Origin: Gammaproteobacteria bacterium
GTDB lineage: Bacteria > Pseudomonadota > Gammaproteobacteria > Steroidobacterales > Steroidobacteraceae
Length of the DNA stretch: 64,000 nt
Direction of reading: 5' to 3'
NCBI GenBank assembly: GCA_025358295.1
Contig: JANYJY010000068.1
Coordinates: 1-64,000 of the forward strand
A program made the position numbers and the translations under genes. Shown here one piece after another: positions 47,260 through 56,715 of this stretch. Every line of letters begins with the position of its first letter. The stretch's first letter is position 1. The notes beneath the pieces were generated by a model. The model was not told the origin of the DNA, did not search any database, and was given only the letters and a program-made list of their open reading frames with translations.

Positions 47260-47725
47260 ACGTGACCTCATCGGTGACGCGCAGGAGACCGTGGTGAATC
47301 AGCCAATTGCGTGCATCCTCGGCGTCCTTGGAAAACCAGCTCGCGGCACTACCCAACCTGAAGCTGTAACCCCACTCACCCATGTCGCGGCACATGCGCT
47401 CCCGGCTCACGTTCGGCAGCATCTGCGCCAGCAGTACCTGGAGATAGCACACCGCGCATTCCTCCGCATCGTCCCCGCCCGCATCCGTGTCCAATCCGGC
47501 ACGCCGCTCGGGCGTCATGCAAATGAAATGCGCGCTCTCGTGCAGCACCGAATGCAGGGGGGTGTCGAGCCGCGCGAAGATCGTGGCGCCGATAAGACCG
47601 GCCTCGCGTTCGCCCCAGTAAGAGCCGGAAATGACCTCCTCGCGCGCCACCAAATGCAGCTCCAGTCCATAGCGATCCAAAAGCATTTCAAGGCTCAGTC
47701 GATCGATGGCGTTTACCAGCAACAC
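47246..47725 (-). CDS. conserved HExxH protein of unknown function downstream of lptE
   Basis: The 159-residue product (GTG 47725; ATG 47686 is the alternative giving 146) contains HSVLHESAHFICM, an HExxH motif as in zinc metallopeptidases, followed by DAGGDDAEECAVCYLQ with acidic residues that could supply further ligands. A C-terminal part reads FRLGSAASWFSKDAEDARNW. I have the impression of a conserved proteobacterial family with no assigned role. It takes the position where holA commonly follows lptE. No signal peptide or membrane helix is evident. Confidence 0.7.
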   Translation of the reverse strand: MLLVNAIDRLSLEMLLDRYGLELHLVAREEVISGSYWGEREAGLIGATIFARLDTPLHSVLHESAHFICMTPERRAGLDTDAGGDDAEECAVCYLQVLLAQMLPNVSRERMCRDMGEWGYSFRLGSAASWFSKDAEDARNWLIHHGLLRVTDEVTYACR

Positions 47726-47739
47726 CGCGGCCGCGCCGC

Positions 47740-48282
47740 CTACTTCAAACTGGTGAGGCGGCGCATCGCAATCGTCACGAGATCGCGCGCCATTTGCTGC
47801 CGCAGAATATCCGCCTCGTGCTCCTTCGCCAGCAGCACGTCCTCCTCGAAGCTGTAGTCCTTGGACAGACTGATGGTCTGCGCCGCCATCAATTCCTTGT
47901 CCGTGCCCTGCACTTCGAAGGTAACCGTGTACGTGAGTTCGTACTCGGTGGGAATATTGAGCGCGGACACCGACAGGGTCCGCTGCTCGACCAGATCCTT
48001 GGTTACATCGATGGTCGCCGTGGAGTTCGCGCGCACGGTCTGCAGCGTTGCTCCGGCACTTTTGAGCTGGCGCTCGAATTCGCGCGAGAAATCCGTGTAC
48101 GGATCTTTGAGTGATAGATACGGACGCGCCAGAACGCCCGGCAGGGGGTCGCCCCCCGCCAGACGGAACCCGCAGGCGGATAACGCCAGAACCGCGCCGA
48201 GTACCGCCAACGCCGCCCAAACCGGGCCGCCGGCGCCCCGGTTGGCAACGTGAGTCCCGCGGCAGTGAGTCATGCAAGCCAT
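47740..48282 (-). CDS. lptE: LPS-assembly lipoprotein LptE
   Basis: The 180-residue lipoprotein has the lipobox ALSACGF near residue 38 after a long N-terminal region and the LptE-type mixed alpha/beta fold. LptE plugs the LptD barrel in the outer membrane and helps deliver lipopolysaccharide. The ATG at 48282 is seven bases after the leuS stop; ATG 48273 is an in-frame alternative. The leuS-lptE order is standard in gammaproteobacteria, which supports the call despite weak sequence conservation. Confidence 0.85.
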   Translation of the reverse strand: MACMTHCRGTHVANRGAGGPVWAALAVLGAVLALSACGFRLAGGDPLPGVLARPYLSLKDPYTDFSREFERQLKSAGATLQTVRANSTATIDVTKDLVEQRTLSVSALNIPTEYELTYTVTFEVQGTDKELMAAQTISLSKDYSFEEDVLLAKEHEADILRQQMARDLVTIAMRRLTSLK

Positions 48283-48289
48283 GCTGCGA

Positions 48290-50887
48290 TTACACCACGA
48301 TGTTGACGAGCTTACCCGGCACGATGATGACCTTGCGCACCGGCGCGGCCGCGATAAATTTCTGCACGTTGGGGTCGGCGAGCGCCGCCGCCCGTACGGT
48401 GTCCTCGTCGGCCCCGACGGCGACCGAGATATGTGCACGCAGCTTGCCGTTGACCTGTACCACCATGGCGATTTCCGATGTCTGCAGCGCAGCGAGATCC
48501 ACCGTCATCCAGGGCTCGTCGATCAGAGCCCGCTGATGTCCCAGGGCCCGCCACAAAGCATGCGTCACATGGGGAATGATGGGTGAGAGTCCGAGTACCG
48601 CTATTTCCAATGCCTCCTGAATGACACTGCGATCCTGAGGCGAGCGTTGCGGAAACTTCGCCAGTGCGTTGAGCAGCTCCATTGCCGCCGCTATCGCCGT
48701 ATTGAAGGTGCGGCGGCGCCCGATATCGTCGGTGATCTTCGACAGCGTTTGATGCGCCTGTCTGCGAATCGCCCTGTGCTCGTCGTTCAAGATAGATTTA
48801 TCGAGCGGCACGCAGGCGCCTGGGGCCACATGGTCATGCACGGCCTTCCACAGCCGTTTGATGAACCGAAACGCGCCCTGCACTCCCTCGTCGGACCACT
48901 CCAGAGTTTGCTCCGGCGGCGCGGCGAACATGGTGAACAAGCGCGCCGTGTCCGCGCCGAACTCATCCACGAGTGCTTGCGGATCTACGCCGTTGTTCTT
49001 CGACTTGGACATGGTGACTACACCGCCCGACTCGACTTCCAGACCGTCGGAGCGCAGCACCGCAATGCGGCGCTGCGCCGTCGGATCCAAGGTCACTTCG
49101 ACATCCGCGGGATTGAAATACTCCACGCGGCCGGTATCCGGCTTGCGGAAGAACACTTCATTCAGCACCATGCCCTGCGTGAACAAATTGGCGAAAGGTT
49201 CCTTGAACTCGACCGCCCCCAACTCCTGCACGACACGGGTCCAGAAGCGCGAGTACAGCAGGTGCAATATGGCGTGCTCGATCCCGCCGATGTATTGATC
49301 TACGGGAGCCCAATACCGAACCCGTGCATCCAGCATGGCCTTGTCGTTGTCGGGGCAGGCGAAGCGTAGAAAGTACCAGGAGGAGTCCACGAAGGTATCC
49401 ATGGTATCGGTCTCGCGCCGTGCCTTGGCCCCGCACCGGGGGCAGGAAACCGCCAGGAACGCTTCGTCCTTGAGCAGCGGATTGCCGCTGCCGTCGGGCA
49501 CCAGATCCACCGGCAGCACAACCGGCAATTGCTCGTCGGGCACGGGCACCGTTCCGCAGGCTGCGCAATGAATTACCGGGATCGGGCAGCCCCAGTAGCG
49601 CTGTCTGGAAATCCCCCAATCCCGCAGACGCCAGGTAGTTTGTTTCTCGCCGAGATTGAGGCGCTGCAAATCCGCCGCGATGGCCTCGATGGCCGCTTGA
49701 AACTCCAAACCATCGTACGTTCCGGAATTGATGCACCGGCCGTGCCCTGCATACCAAGGCGCCCATGCATGCAGAGAATATTCGCGGCCCGGGACGTCGA
49801 TGACCGGCTTGATCGGCAAATGATATTTTTTCGCGAACTCGAAATCCCTCTCATCGTGCGCAGGCACGCCCATGACCGCGCCGTCGCCGTAACTCATGAG
49901 CACGTAATTTCCCACCCACACGGGCAGGGCCACGCCACTGATGGGATGCCGCACCGTCAATCCGGTCGGCATGCCCTTTTTCTCTTGGGTCGCGAGTTCC
50001 GATTCGATCGCCGGCCCGCGCTTGCATTCTTCGATGAACGCGGCCAGCTTCTCGTTGTGGCGCGCCGCGTGGGCAGCCAGCGGATGTTCCGCCGCCACCG
50101 CGCAGAACGTCACGCCCATGAGCGTGTCCGCCCGCGTCGTAAAGGCATGCAGCACGCCCTCGCCCAGCCCCTCGATGCGGTATGGAAATCCCAGCCGCAC
50201 ACCCACGCTCTTGCCGATCCAATTGGCCTGCATGGCGCGCACCCGCTCGGGCCAGCCCTGCATTTGGCTCAGGGCATCGAGCAGATCTTCGGCATAGGCC
50301 GTGATCTTGAGGTAGTACATGGGAATTTCGCGTTTCTCGACCGGCGCGCCGGTGCGCCAGCCGCGACCGTCGATCACCTGTTCATTGGCGAGCACGGTCT
50401 TATCGACGGGATCCCAATTGACCACCCCAGTCTTCTGGTAGGCAATCCCCTTTTCCAACATGCGCAGGAACAGCCACTGATTCCAACGGTAGTACTCAGG
50501 ACGGCAGGTGGTCAGCTCCCGGCTCCAATCCAAGGCAAAGCCCAGCGATTTGAGCTGCGCCTTCATGTAGGCGATATTGTCGAAGGTCCACTTCGCCGGC
50601 GGCACGCCGTTCGCCATGGCCGCGTTCTCGGCGGGCAAACCGAAAGCGTCCCAGCCCATGGGCTGCAGGACATTTCTACCGTTCATGCGCATGAAGCGCG
50701 ACAGCACGTCCCCGATGGTGTAGTTGCGTACATGCCCCATATGCAAGCGCCCGCTTGGATAGGGGAACATGGACAGGCAATAATACTTTTCGCGCGCAGC
50801 GTCTTCCTTGGCTTCAAAGCAGCGCTGGTCGTTCCAAAATCGCTGGGCGTCCGCTTCAACGGCGGCAGGTTCGTATCTTTCTTGCAT
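48290..50887 (-). CDS. leuS: leucyl-tRNA synthetase
   Basis: The 865-residue class I synthetase attaches leucine to tRNA-Leu. The HIGH equivalent is in [13 protein letters not shown] near residue 45, the CP1 editing domain lies at about 220-420, zinc-binding cysteines are in the 430-500 region, and the KMSKS loop is [10 protein letters not shown] near 615. The length equals that of other bacterial LeuS. It is divergent from lnt with about 60 bases between. Confidence 0.98.
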   Translation of the reverse strand: MQERYEPAAVEADAQRFWNDQRCFEAKEDAAREKYYCLSMFPYPSGRLHMGHVRNYTIGDVLSRFMRMNGRNVLQPMGWDAFGLPAENAAMANGVPPAKWTFDNIAYMKAQLKSLGFALDWSRELTTCRPEYYRWNQWLFLRMLEKGIAYQKTGVVNWDPVDKTVLANEQVIDGRGWRTGAPVEKREIPMYYLKITAYAEDLLDALSQMQGWPERVRAMQANWIGKSVGVRLGFPYRIEGLGEGVLHAFTTRADTLMGVTFCAVAAEHPLAAHAARHNEKLAAFIEECKRGPAIESELATQEKKGMPTGLTVRHPISGVALPVWVGNYVLMSYGDGAVMGVPAHDERDFEFAKKYHLPIKPVIDVPGREYSLHAWAPWYAGHGRCINSGTYDGLEFQAAIEAIAADLQRLNLGEKQTTWRLRDWGISRQRYWGCPIPVIHCAACGTVPVPDEQLPVVLPVDLVPDGSGNPLLKDEAFLAVSCPRCGAKARRETDTMDTFVDSSWYFLRFACPDNDKAMLDARVRYWAPVDQYIGGIEHAILHLLYSRFWTRVVQELGAVEFKEPFANLFTQGMVLNEVFFRKPDTGRVEYFNPADVEVTLDPTAQRRIAVLRSDGLEVESGGVVTMSKSKNNGVDPQALVDEFGADTARLFTMFAAPPEQTLEWSDEGVQGAFRFIKRLWKAVHDHVAPGACVPLDKSILNDEHRAIRRQAHQTLSKITDDIGRRRTFNTAIAAAMELLNALAKFPQRSPQDRSVIQEALEIAVLGLSPIIPHVTHALWRALGHQRALIDEPWMTVDLAALQTSEIAMVVQVNGKLRAHISVAVGADEDTVRAAALADPNVQKFIAAAPVRKVIIVPGKLVNIVV

Positions 50888-50949
50888 GATTGGGCCTCAG
50901 AATACCCGACCGCCTCTTGGCCGTGAACTCAATTGACCCCGAATTAAGC

Positions 50950-52518
50950 ATGCTTAAGCTCGATTTCTACCGCCTCTTCGGCCTCGCCACCTTAAGCGGC
51001 TGCCTGTGGTTTCTAGCCGTCACACCCTTCGATCTGTCCGCTCTCGCCTGGTTCGCAGCAGTGCCGATGCTGCTCGCCATAGATCGGGCACCGACCTTCA
51101 AACAGGCGCTCTTCCTGGGCTGGTGGGCCGGCATTGTCGAAACCGCGGGAGGCTTTTACTGGCTGTCCGACGTGACCCAGCGCTTTGCTGGATTCAGCTG
51201 GTGGGCCGCAGGGCTGGTCCTGCTGTTGTTTTGCGCCGCCCGCGGGCTCATATTCTTGTTGTTTACCGCCATTGTCTGCGGCATTCGCCGCCGGCGACGC
51301 GCGGCAATGACCGTGCTCGCGCCCATCGTCATGGTCGCCTGCGAACTTCTGGTGCCGCAGCTATTTCCCTGCGGTCAGTGGATATCCCAGGCCTGGAATC
51401 CCCTGGTCATTCAGATCGCCGAATTTACCGGCCCATTCGGCGTTACGGCCCTTCTCATGCTGGTCAACGGTGCGATTTATGACTGGGTCAGCGATGGCCG
51501 CGTCGCCTGCAATCGCGTGGTAATCGCCGCTGTTCTGGTGGCGACCGCGCTCATTTTCGGAGCCGTGCGCATGCGCCAGGTGGACAGCCTCATGGCGGGC
51601 GCGCCGCGGCTCAAGATCGGCCTGGTGCAGCCGAATTTCGCATACCCGGTGGATGGAGAATTCTCTCGCGACGAAGCCCTGCGCCAGCTCACTGCCCTGC
51701 AGTCAGCGTCTCACCGCCTGGAGGCGGCCGGCGCGCAACTCATTGTCTGGAGCGAGGGGAGCTATCCCGTGACTCTGCCGCGGGACTTCAGCGCCGACTT
51801 CGCACCCGATTATCTGGGAATGATTCGACGCGGTTTCGGCGTGCCGGTGGTGATAGGCGCCGAGATGTACGACACGGCTCACGAAGATGCATTCAATTCG
51901 GCCATTCTTCTCGACAGCAGCGGAAAGGTGGGCGGGCGCTACGACAAGGTCAGGCTGCTTGCGTTCGGCGAATACATTCCGGGCATCGAGACCTTTCCAT
52001 GGCTGAGAAACCTGTTGCCGGCCGGCACCGGACGATTCACCGCGGGCAATGGACCCAGCCTCATGTCGCTCGAATTACCCGGCGGCAAAACCTGGAAACT
52101 CGGTCCGGTGATTTGCTACGAGGATATCTTGCAGGGCTTCGTGCGCGGCGTCGGGCGGCTGGAGCCCAACCTTCTGGTCAATTTGACCAGCGACTCTTGG
52201 TTCGGCGCGGACACAGAACCGTGGGAGCATCTGGCACTGTCGGTGTTTGCCGGCGTCGAGCTTCGCGTGAGCATGGTGCGCGCCGTTAATTCCGGCATAT
52301 CTGCGTTCATCGATGCAAACGGCCGGGTCGTGCAGAAGACCTATCCCAACGATCCGTACCGCAACCCGCGCGCCGAAGATGGAGTGCTGGTGGACGCACC
52401 CATGATGCCCGGAACTCGAACCGCGTACGCCGCCGCGGGTAATCTGTTCGCCTATCTATGCATTGCGGCGACGCTGATCTACCTCGTGCTTGCCGCGAAA
52501 ACGAAGGGCGGACGGTAG
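50950..52518 (+). CDS. lnt: apolipoprotein N-acyltransferase
   Basis: The 522-residue inner-membrane enzyme N-acylates the Cys of lipoproteins. Seven or eight helices occupy residues about 5-215, then a nitrilase domain with the Glu (VWSEGSYP), Lys (YDKVRLLAFGEYIP) and Cys (VICYED) triad follows, and a last helix near 495. ATG 50950 is selected since it precedes helix 1 closely; an upstream in-frame start at 50890 lies beside leuS. No Shine-Dalgarno is clear before either. Confidence 0.9.
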   Translation: MLKLDFYRLFGLATLSGCLWFLAVTPFDLSALAWFAAVPMLLAIDRAPTFKQALFLGWWAGIVETAGGFYWLSDVTQRFAGFSWWAAGLVLLLFCAARGLIFLLFTAIVCGIRRRRRAAMTVLAPIVMVACELLVPQLFPCGQWISQAWNPLVIQIAEFTGPFGVTALLMLVNGAIYDWVSDGRVACNRVVIAAVLVATALIFGAVRMRQVDSLMAGAPRLKIGLVQPNFAYPVDGEFSRDEALRQLTALQSASHRLEAAGAQLIVWSEGSYPVTLPRDFSADFAPDYLGMIRRGFGVPVVIGAEMYDTAHEDAFNSAILLDSSGKVGGRYDKVRLLAFGEYIPGIETFPWLRNLLPAGTGRFTAGNGPSLMSLELPGGKTWKLGPVICYEDILQGFVRGVGRLEPNLLVNLTSDSWFGADTEPWEHLALSVFAGVELRVSMVRAVNSGISAFIDANGRVVQKTYPNDPYRNPRAEDGVLVDAPMMPGTRTAYAAAGNLFAYLCIAATLIYLVLAAKTKGGR

Positions 52519-52552
52519 GCCCGTCCGCCCAGTCAGCCGGATGTCGCGCCGG

Positions 52553-52681
52553 TCAGCGGCTGCCGGTGGGTTCCCAGGTCAAGCGCCGCGGTACGCCGCC
52601 CGCGGCGCTCATGACGTAAACGGGAATGTTCTCGCCCACATAGACGAGTGCATCGCCGAGTTCTATAGTCCGGCATTGAGG
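52553..52681 (-). pseudogene. possible remnant of a PD40/TolB-like propeller gene
   Basis: The minus strand reads an open 42-residue stretch with VYVMSAAGGVPRRLTWEP, which looks like one blade of a TolB/Tricorn-type beta-propeller, ending at a TGA. It has a stop immediately upstream and no convincing start. It may be the decayed end of a larger gene. Confidence 0.25.
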
Positions 52682-52719
52682 TTAGGAAGTCGCAATCGCC
52701 TACCTGGGGGAGGTTCTTC

Positions 52720-53172
52720 ATGATCAGCCTGCGGATCAATGACGAGACAAGGAATGTCGATGCACCGCTCGACATGCCCCTGCTGTGGGTGCTACGCGAT
52801 ATCCTGGGGCTGACCGGCACCAAGTTCGGGTGTGGAATCGCCCAATGCGGCGCTTGCACCGTTCACGTGGATGGTGCGCCGGTGCGCTCCTGCCTCTTGC
52901 CGGTAGGCGCGATCGGGCAACGAGCTGTCACCACCGTCGAAGCCATCGGCGCCACCGCAGCCGGAGCCAAGATTCAAAAGGCGTGGCTGGATCTGGAAGT
53001 GATTCAGTGCGGCTACTGTCAGTCCGGACAAATCATGTCGGCGACGGCGCTCCTCAACGCCACTCCGCATCCGGAAGATTCAGACATCGATGCCGCCATG
53101 GCGGGGAATATTTGCCGCTGCGGAACCTATGTGCGCATACGCGCGGCAATCAAGCAGGCTGCACAAGCCTGA
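52720..53172 (+). CDS. 2Fe-2S subunit of a xanthine dehydrogenase-family molybdenum hydroxylase (IorA type)
   Basis: The 150-residue protein carries two 2Fe-2S clusters: a plant-type one ([14 protein letters not shown] with a later Cys) and a C-terminal helical one ([10 protein letters not shown] and NICRCGTY). It transfers electrons from the molybdopterin subunit. GGGGAGG lies shortly before the ATG. It resembles the small subunit of isoquinoline 1-oxidoreductase. Its partner with a Tat signal is the next gene, so the pair is probably exported together. Confidence 0.9.
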   Translation: MISLRINDETRNVDAPLDMPLLWVLRDILGLTGTKFGCGIAQCGACTVHVDGAPVRSCLLPVGAIGQRAVTTVEAIGATAAGAKIQKAWLDLEVIQCGYCQSGQIMSATALLNATPHPEDSDIDAAMAGNICRCGTYVRIRAAIKQAAQA

Positions 53173-53194
53173 ATACCGCCGGGAGAATATAGCC

Positions 53195-55351
53195 ATGCAC
53201 GGACTGAAGGACGCGTTGACCAGGCGTGACTTCCTGCAAGCGGGACTAGCCGTCGGGGGTGTTTTGGTGGTCGGTTTCCATGTGCCTGTGGCCGTCGGCG
53301 CACAAGCCGACAAGGCGCCGTTCGCGCCGAATGCCTTTATTCGTATCGATACCCACGGCGCCGTCACGCTCATCATGCCGCAGGTCGAGATGGGTCAGGG
53401 CATTTATACCTCCGTCGCCATGATCCTGGCGGAAGAGCTCGACGCGAACTTCGATCGAGTGACTCTCGAAGCCGCACCACCGAATGACAAGCTGTACGCC
53501 AACCCCATATTCGGCATTCAGGTCACCGGTAATTCGAATTCGGTCCGTTCATTCTGGTTGCCGCTGCGTAAAGCGGCGGCGGGCGCGCGCGCCATTCTCG
53601 TTCAAGCAGCCTCGCAGCAATGGAAAGTGGAGCCGTCCAGCGTGCGCACAGAGAACGGCGAGGCAATTCACGACGCCAGCGGCCGTCGCCTTGCCTATGC
53701 GGCATTGATCGGACGCGCACAGAGCCTGACCGCACCGAAAGACGTCCCGCTGAAGGCCGTGAGCGATTTCAAACTGATTGGCAAGCCGCTTAAGCGCTTC
53801 GACACGCCCGACAAAGTGAATGGCAAGGTCGTCTACGGAATAGATGTCATGCCACCGGGCGTGAAATTCGCCACGCTCGCCGCCTGCCCCGTATTCGGCG
53901 GCACTGTGGGGCGGGTCGATGATGCCAAGGCGAAAAGCCTTCCTGGCGTGCGTCAGATTGTCGTCCAGCAGAACTTTGTCGCCGTCGTGGCCGATCACAT
54001 GTGGGCGGCGAAGCAGGGATTGGCCGCGCTCGACATCACCTGGAACGAAGGCCCGCACGCAGCAGTATCCGACGACGACGTCTGGAAGCAACTACGCGCG
54101 GCAAGCGACAAGGAAGGCGCGGTGGCCAGATCAGACGGAGACATCGCCAAGGGTCTGGCCGAGGGCGACAAAATGGAAGCTGCCTACGAGTTGCCCTTCC
54201 TGGCTCACGCCACCATGGAGCCGATGAACTGCACCGTGCACATAACGCCGACGAGCTGTGAGGTCTGGGTCGGCTCCCAGGTCCTGTCCCGGGCGCAGTC
54301 CACCGCGGCGAAAGTGAGCGGACTACCCCTCGACATGGTCACCGTGCACAACCATCTGATCGGCGGCGGCTTCGGCCGCAGGCTCGAGACGGATATGGTC
54401 GCAAGTGCCGTGCAAATAGCCATGCAGGTCGACGGTCCGGTCAAAGTGGTCTGGACTCGAGAAGAAGACATTCAGCACGATGTGTATCGGCCGGTGTATC
54501 GCGATACGTTTTCCGCCACCGTGTCGAATGGGCGCATCATGGGATGGAAGCATCGCATCGCGGGCTCCTCGGTCATCGCTCGCTGGCTGCCGCCTGCTTT
54601 TCAAAAGGGAATCGACATCGACGCCATCGACAGCGGCGCCGATATTCCCTATGACATCCCCAATCTGCGTGTGGAATACGTGCGCGATGAGCCGCCGGGT
54701 GTGCCCACCGGATTCTGGCGCGGCGTGGGCCCGAACAATAATGTGTTCGCGATTGAAAGCTTCATGGACGAATTGGCCAAGAAATCCAACAAGGATCCGG
54801 TGGCTTTTCGGCGCGATCTGCTGGGCAAGTCGCCCCGCCTCAAGGCCGCAATGGAACTTGCAGCAGAGAAATCCGGATGGGGGAAACCCCTGCCTGCCCG
54901 CACCGGCCGGGGCATAGCCCTGCAGGTCTCCTTCGGCAGCTTCATTGCGACCGTGGCCGAAGCCGAGGTCGGTGTCGATGGCGAGGTCCGGATTCACCGC
55001 ATCGTCTGCGCCGTAGACACCGGAATCGCCGTCAATCCGGACACCGTCGTTGCACAGATTCAGGGAGGCCTGATTTTCGGGCTGACGGCGGCCCTATACG
55101 GTAAAATCACCATTGCCCGTGGCAGAGTTCAGCAAAGCAATTTCAACGACTATCGAATGCTGCGAATCAATGAAATTCCGTTGATCGAGGTGTACTTGAT
55201 CAAAAGTGGCGAAGCGCCGGGCGGCATCGGCGAAACAGCCGTCACCGCCGCACCGCCCGCTCTCGGCAACGCTTTGTTCGCCGCGACCGGCATTCGCCTG
55301 CGCAAGCTGCCCATTGACCGAGAAATACTGTCCGGGAAGAAACCATCATGA
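53195..55351 (+). CDS. molybdopterin subunit of an exported xanthine dehydrogenase-family hydroxylase (IorB type)
   Basis: The 718-residue protein has a twin-arginine signal (LTRRDFLQAGLAVGG), then the aldehyde-oxidase-type domain with GQG-like GMGQGIY near residue 65, the GGGFGRRLE motif near 390 and the catalytic Glu680 in GGIGETAV. It hydroxylates an aromatic heterocycle or oxidises an aldehyde in the periplasm. GGGAGA lies upstream of ATG 53195. The stop overlaps the triheme cytochrome as ATGA. The substrate is unknown. Confidence 0.88.
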   Translation: MHGLKDALTRRDFLQAGLAVGGVLVVGFHVPVAVGAQADKAPFAPNAFIRIDTHGAVTLIMPQVEMGQGIYTSVAMILAEELDANFDRVTLEAAPPNDKLYANPIFGIQVTGNSNSVRSFWLPLRKAAAGARAILVQAASQQWKVEPSSVRTENGEAIHDASGRRLAYAALIGRAQSLTAPKDVPLKAVSDFKLIGKPLKRFDTPDKVNGKVVYGIDVMPPGVKFATLAACPVFGGTVGRVDDAKAKSLPGVRQIVVQQNFVAVVADHMWAAKQGLAALDITWNEGPHAAVSDDDVWKQLRAASDKEGAVARSDGDIAKGLAEGDKMEAAYELPFLAHATMEPMNCTVHITPTSCEVWVGSQVLSRAQSTAAKVSGLPLDMVTVHNHLIGGGFGRRLETDMVASAVQIAMQVDGPVKVVWTREEDIQHDVYRPVYRDTFSATVSNGRIMGWKHRIAGSSVIARWLPPAFQKGIDIDAIDSGADIPYDIPNLRVEYVRDEPPGVPTGFWRGVGPNNNVFAIESFMDELAKKSNKDPVAFRRDLLGKSPRLKAAMELAAEKSGWGKPLPARTGRGIALQVSFGSFIATVAEAEVGVDGEVRIHRIVCAVDTGIAVNPDTVVAQIQGGLIFGLTAALYGKITIARGRVQQSNFNDYRMLRINEIPLIEVYLIKSGEAPGGIGETAVTAAPPALGNALFAATGIRLRKLPIDREILSGKKPS

Positions 55352-56715
55352 CCGATTCCTCCAACATTCATCCTATCCGGCGTTACACCCTGATCGGCGG
55401 CGCAGCCGTCCTCGCCGTTGTGCTCGTGGGCTATCTGTGGGTGGTGGTGCTTGCACCCCACCCCATGGATTTTGCGGGCGGTCCTCGTGTGACACTGAGC
55501 GACTATCACGCCCAGGATCCGACCGGCGTCCCCGTCGAACTCAAGAACGCGAGCCTTATCGAGCGCGGCGAGTACCTGGCGCGCGCCGCCGACTGCGCCG
55601 CCTGTCACACCGCCGAAGGCGGGACGCCTTTCGCGGGCGGGCGGGCATTCGTGCTTCCCTTTGGGACCTTGTATTCGACCAACATCACGCCGGACAAGGA
55701 AACGGGCATCGGCAATTACAGCGACGCGAATTTTCTCGATGCGATCCATAAGGGCATTGGACCCGGCAACACGAAACTGTATCCGGCAATGCCGTTTGCC
55801 AGTTACACCTATATGACCGATGCCGATGCGGGCGCCATCAAGGCCTACCTCTTTAGCCTCAGCCCCGTGCATGCACCGGCGCCGCAGAACACGCTGAACT
55901 TCCCCTTCAATCAACGCGCACTCATGGGCGTTTGGGCGATGCTGTTCAATCCGGACAAGCGGTTTGAACCGCGCACCGAACGCGATCCGCAGTGGAATCG
56001 CGGCGCCTATCTCGTTGAGGCCATGGCGCATTGCGGCGAATGCCATACACCGCGCAATTTAATGCAGGCGCTCGACAATCGGCAGAAATTCTCAGGTGCG
56101 GTGCAAGCCGGCTGGCGCGCCTACAACATTACATCGGATCCCAAGAGCGGCGTGGGTGAGTGGAGCGAGTCCGATCTCGCGCACTACTTGGCAATCGGCC
56201 ATGCCGAAGGGCGCGGCACGGCGACCGGGCCCATGGGCGAAGCGGTCGACAACAGCCTTCAATATCTGACGCCGAGCGACATCTCCGCCATGGTGGTGTA
56301 TCTGCGCTCGGTCAAGGCAATTGCGGCATCCGATCTGCCTGCACTGAAGTCATCCGCCGCGCCCGCATCGCATGCGGAAGGCGTCGCGGCCAATGCCGAT
56401 TCGCGGGGCAAGGCCGTGTATGCCGGCGCCTGCGCGGGTTGTCACGATTGGACGGGCGTCAGTCCGGTGATTCCATATGCGACCCTCACCGGGGTGAGAT
56501 CCGTGAACGATCCTTCCGCCACCAATGTGGTGCAGGTCATCCTGTCGGGCGCACATCGGCACGCCGCCGATACGCGCGCCATCATGCCGTCCTTCGGCAG
56601 CGCCTATTCCGACCTGGAAATCGCCAGCCTCGCCAATTACGTCACCGCGCGGTTCGGCGCGCAGCCGTCGGCGGTAACGGCGCAGAACATCGCGACTCTG
56701 CGAGCCCAAAATTAG
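55348..56715 (+). CDS. triheme c-type cytochrome (alcohol dehydrogenase cytochrome subunit type)
   Basis: The 455-residue protein has an N-terminal membrane anchor (about residues 10-35) and three heme c motifs: CAACH at 83, CGECH at 229 and CAGCH at 362. It is of the type that passes electrons from periplasmic dehydrogenases to the respiratory chain. Overlap with the molybdenum subunit shows that it serves that enzyme. It may alternatively also accept electrons from the PQQ dehydrogenase. Confidence 0.9.
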   Translation: MTDSSNIHPIRRYTLIGGAAVLAVVLVGYLWVVVLAPHPMDFAGGPRVTLSDYHAQDPTGVPVELKNASLIERGEYLARAADCAACHTAEGGTPFAGGRAFVLPFGTLYSTNITPDKETGIGNYSDANFLDAIHKGIGPGNTKLYPAMPFASYTYMTDADAGAIKAYLFSLSPVHAPAPQNTLNFPFNQRALMGVWAMLFNPDKRFEPRTERDPQWNRGAYLVEAMAHCGECHTPRNLMQALDNRQKFSGAVQAGWRAYNITSDPKSGVGEWSESDLAHYLAIGHAEGRGTATGPMGEAVDNSLQYLTPSDISAMVVYLRSVKAIAASDLPALKSSAAPASHAEGVAANADSRGKAVYAGACAGCHDWTGVSPVIPYATLTGVRSVNDPSATNVVQVILSGAHRHAADTRAIMPSFGSAYSDLEIASLANYVTARFGAQPSAVTAQNIATLRAQN

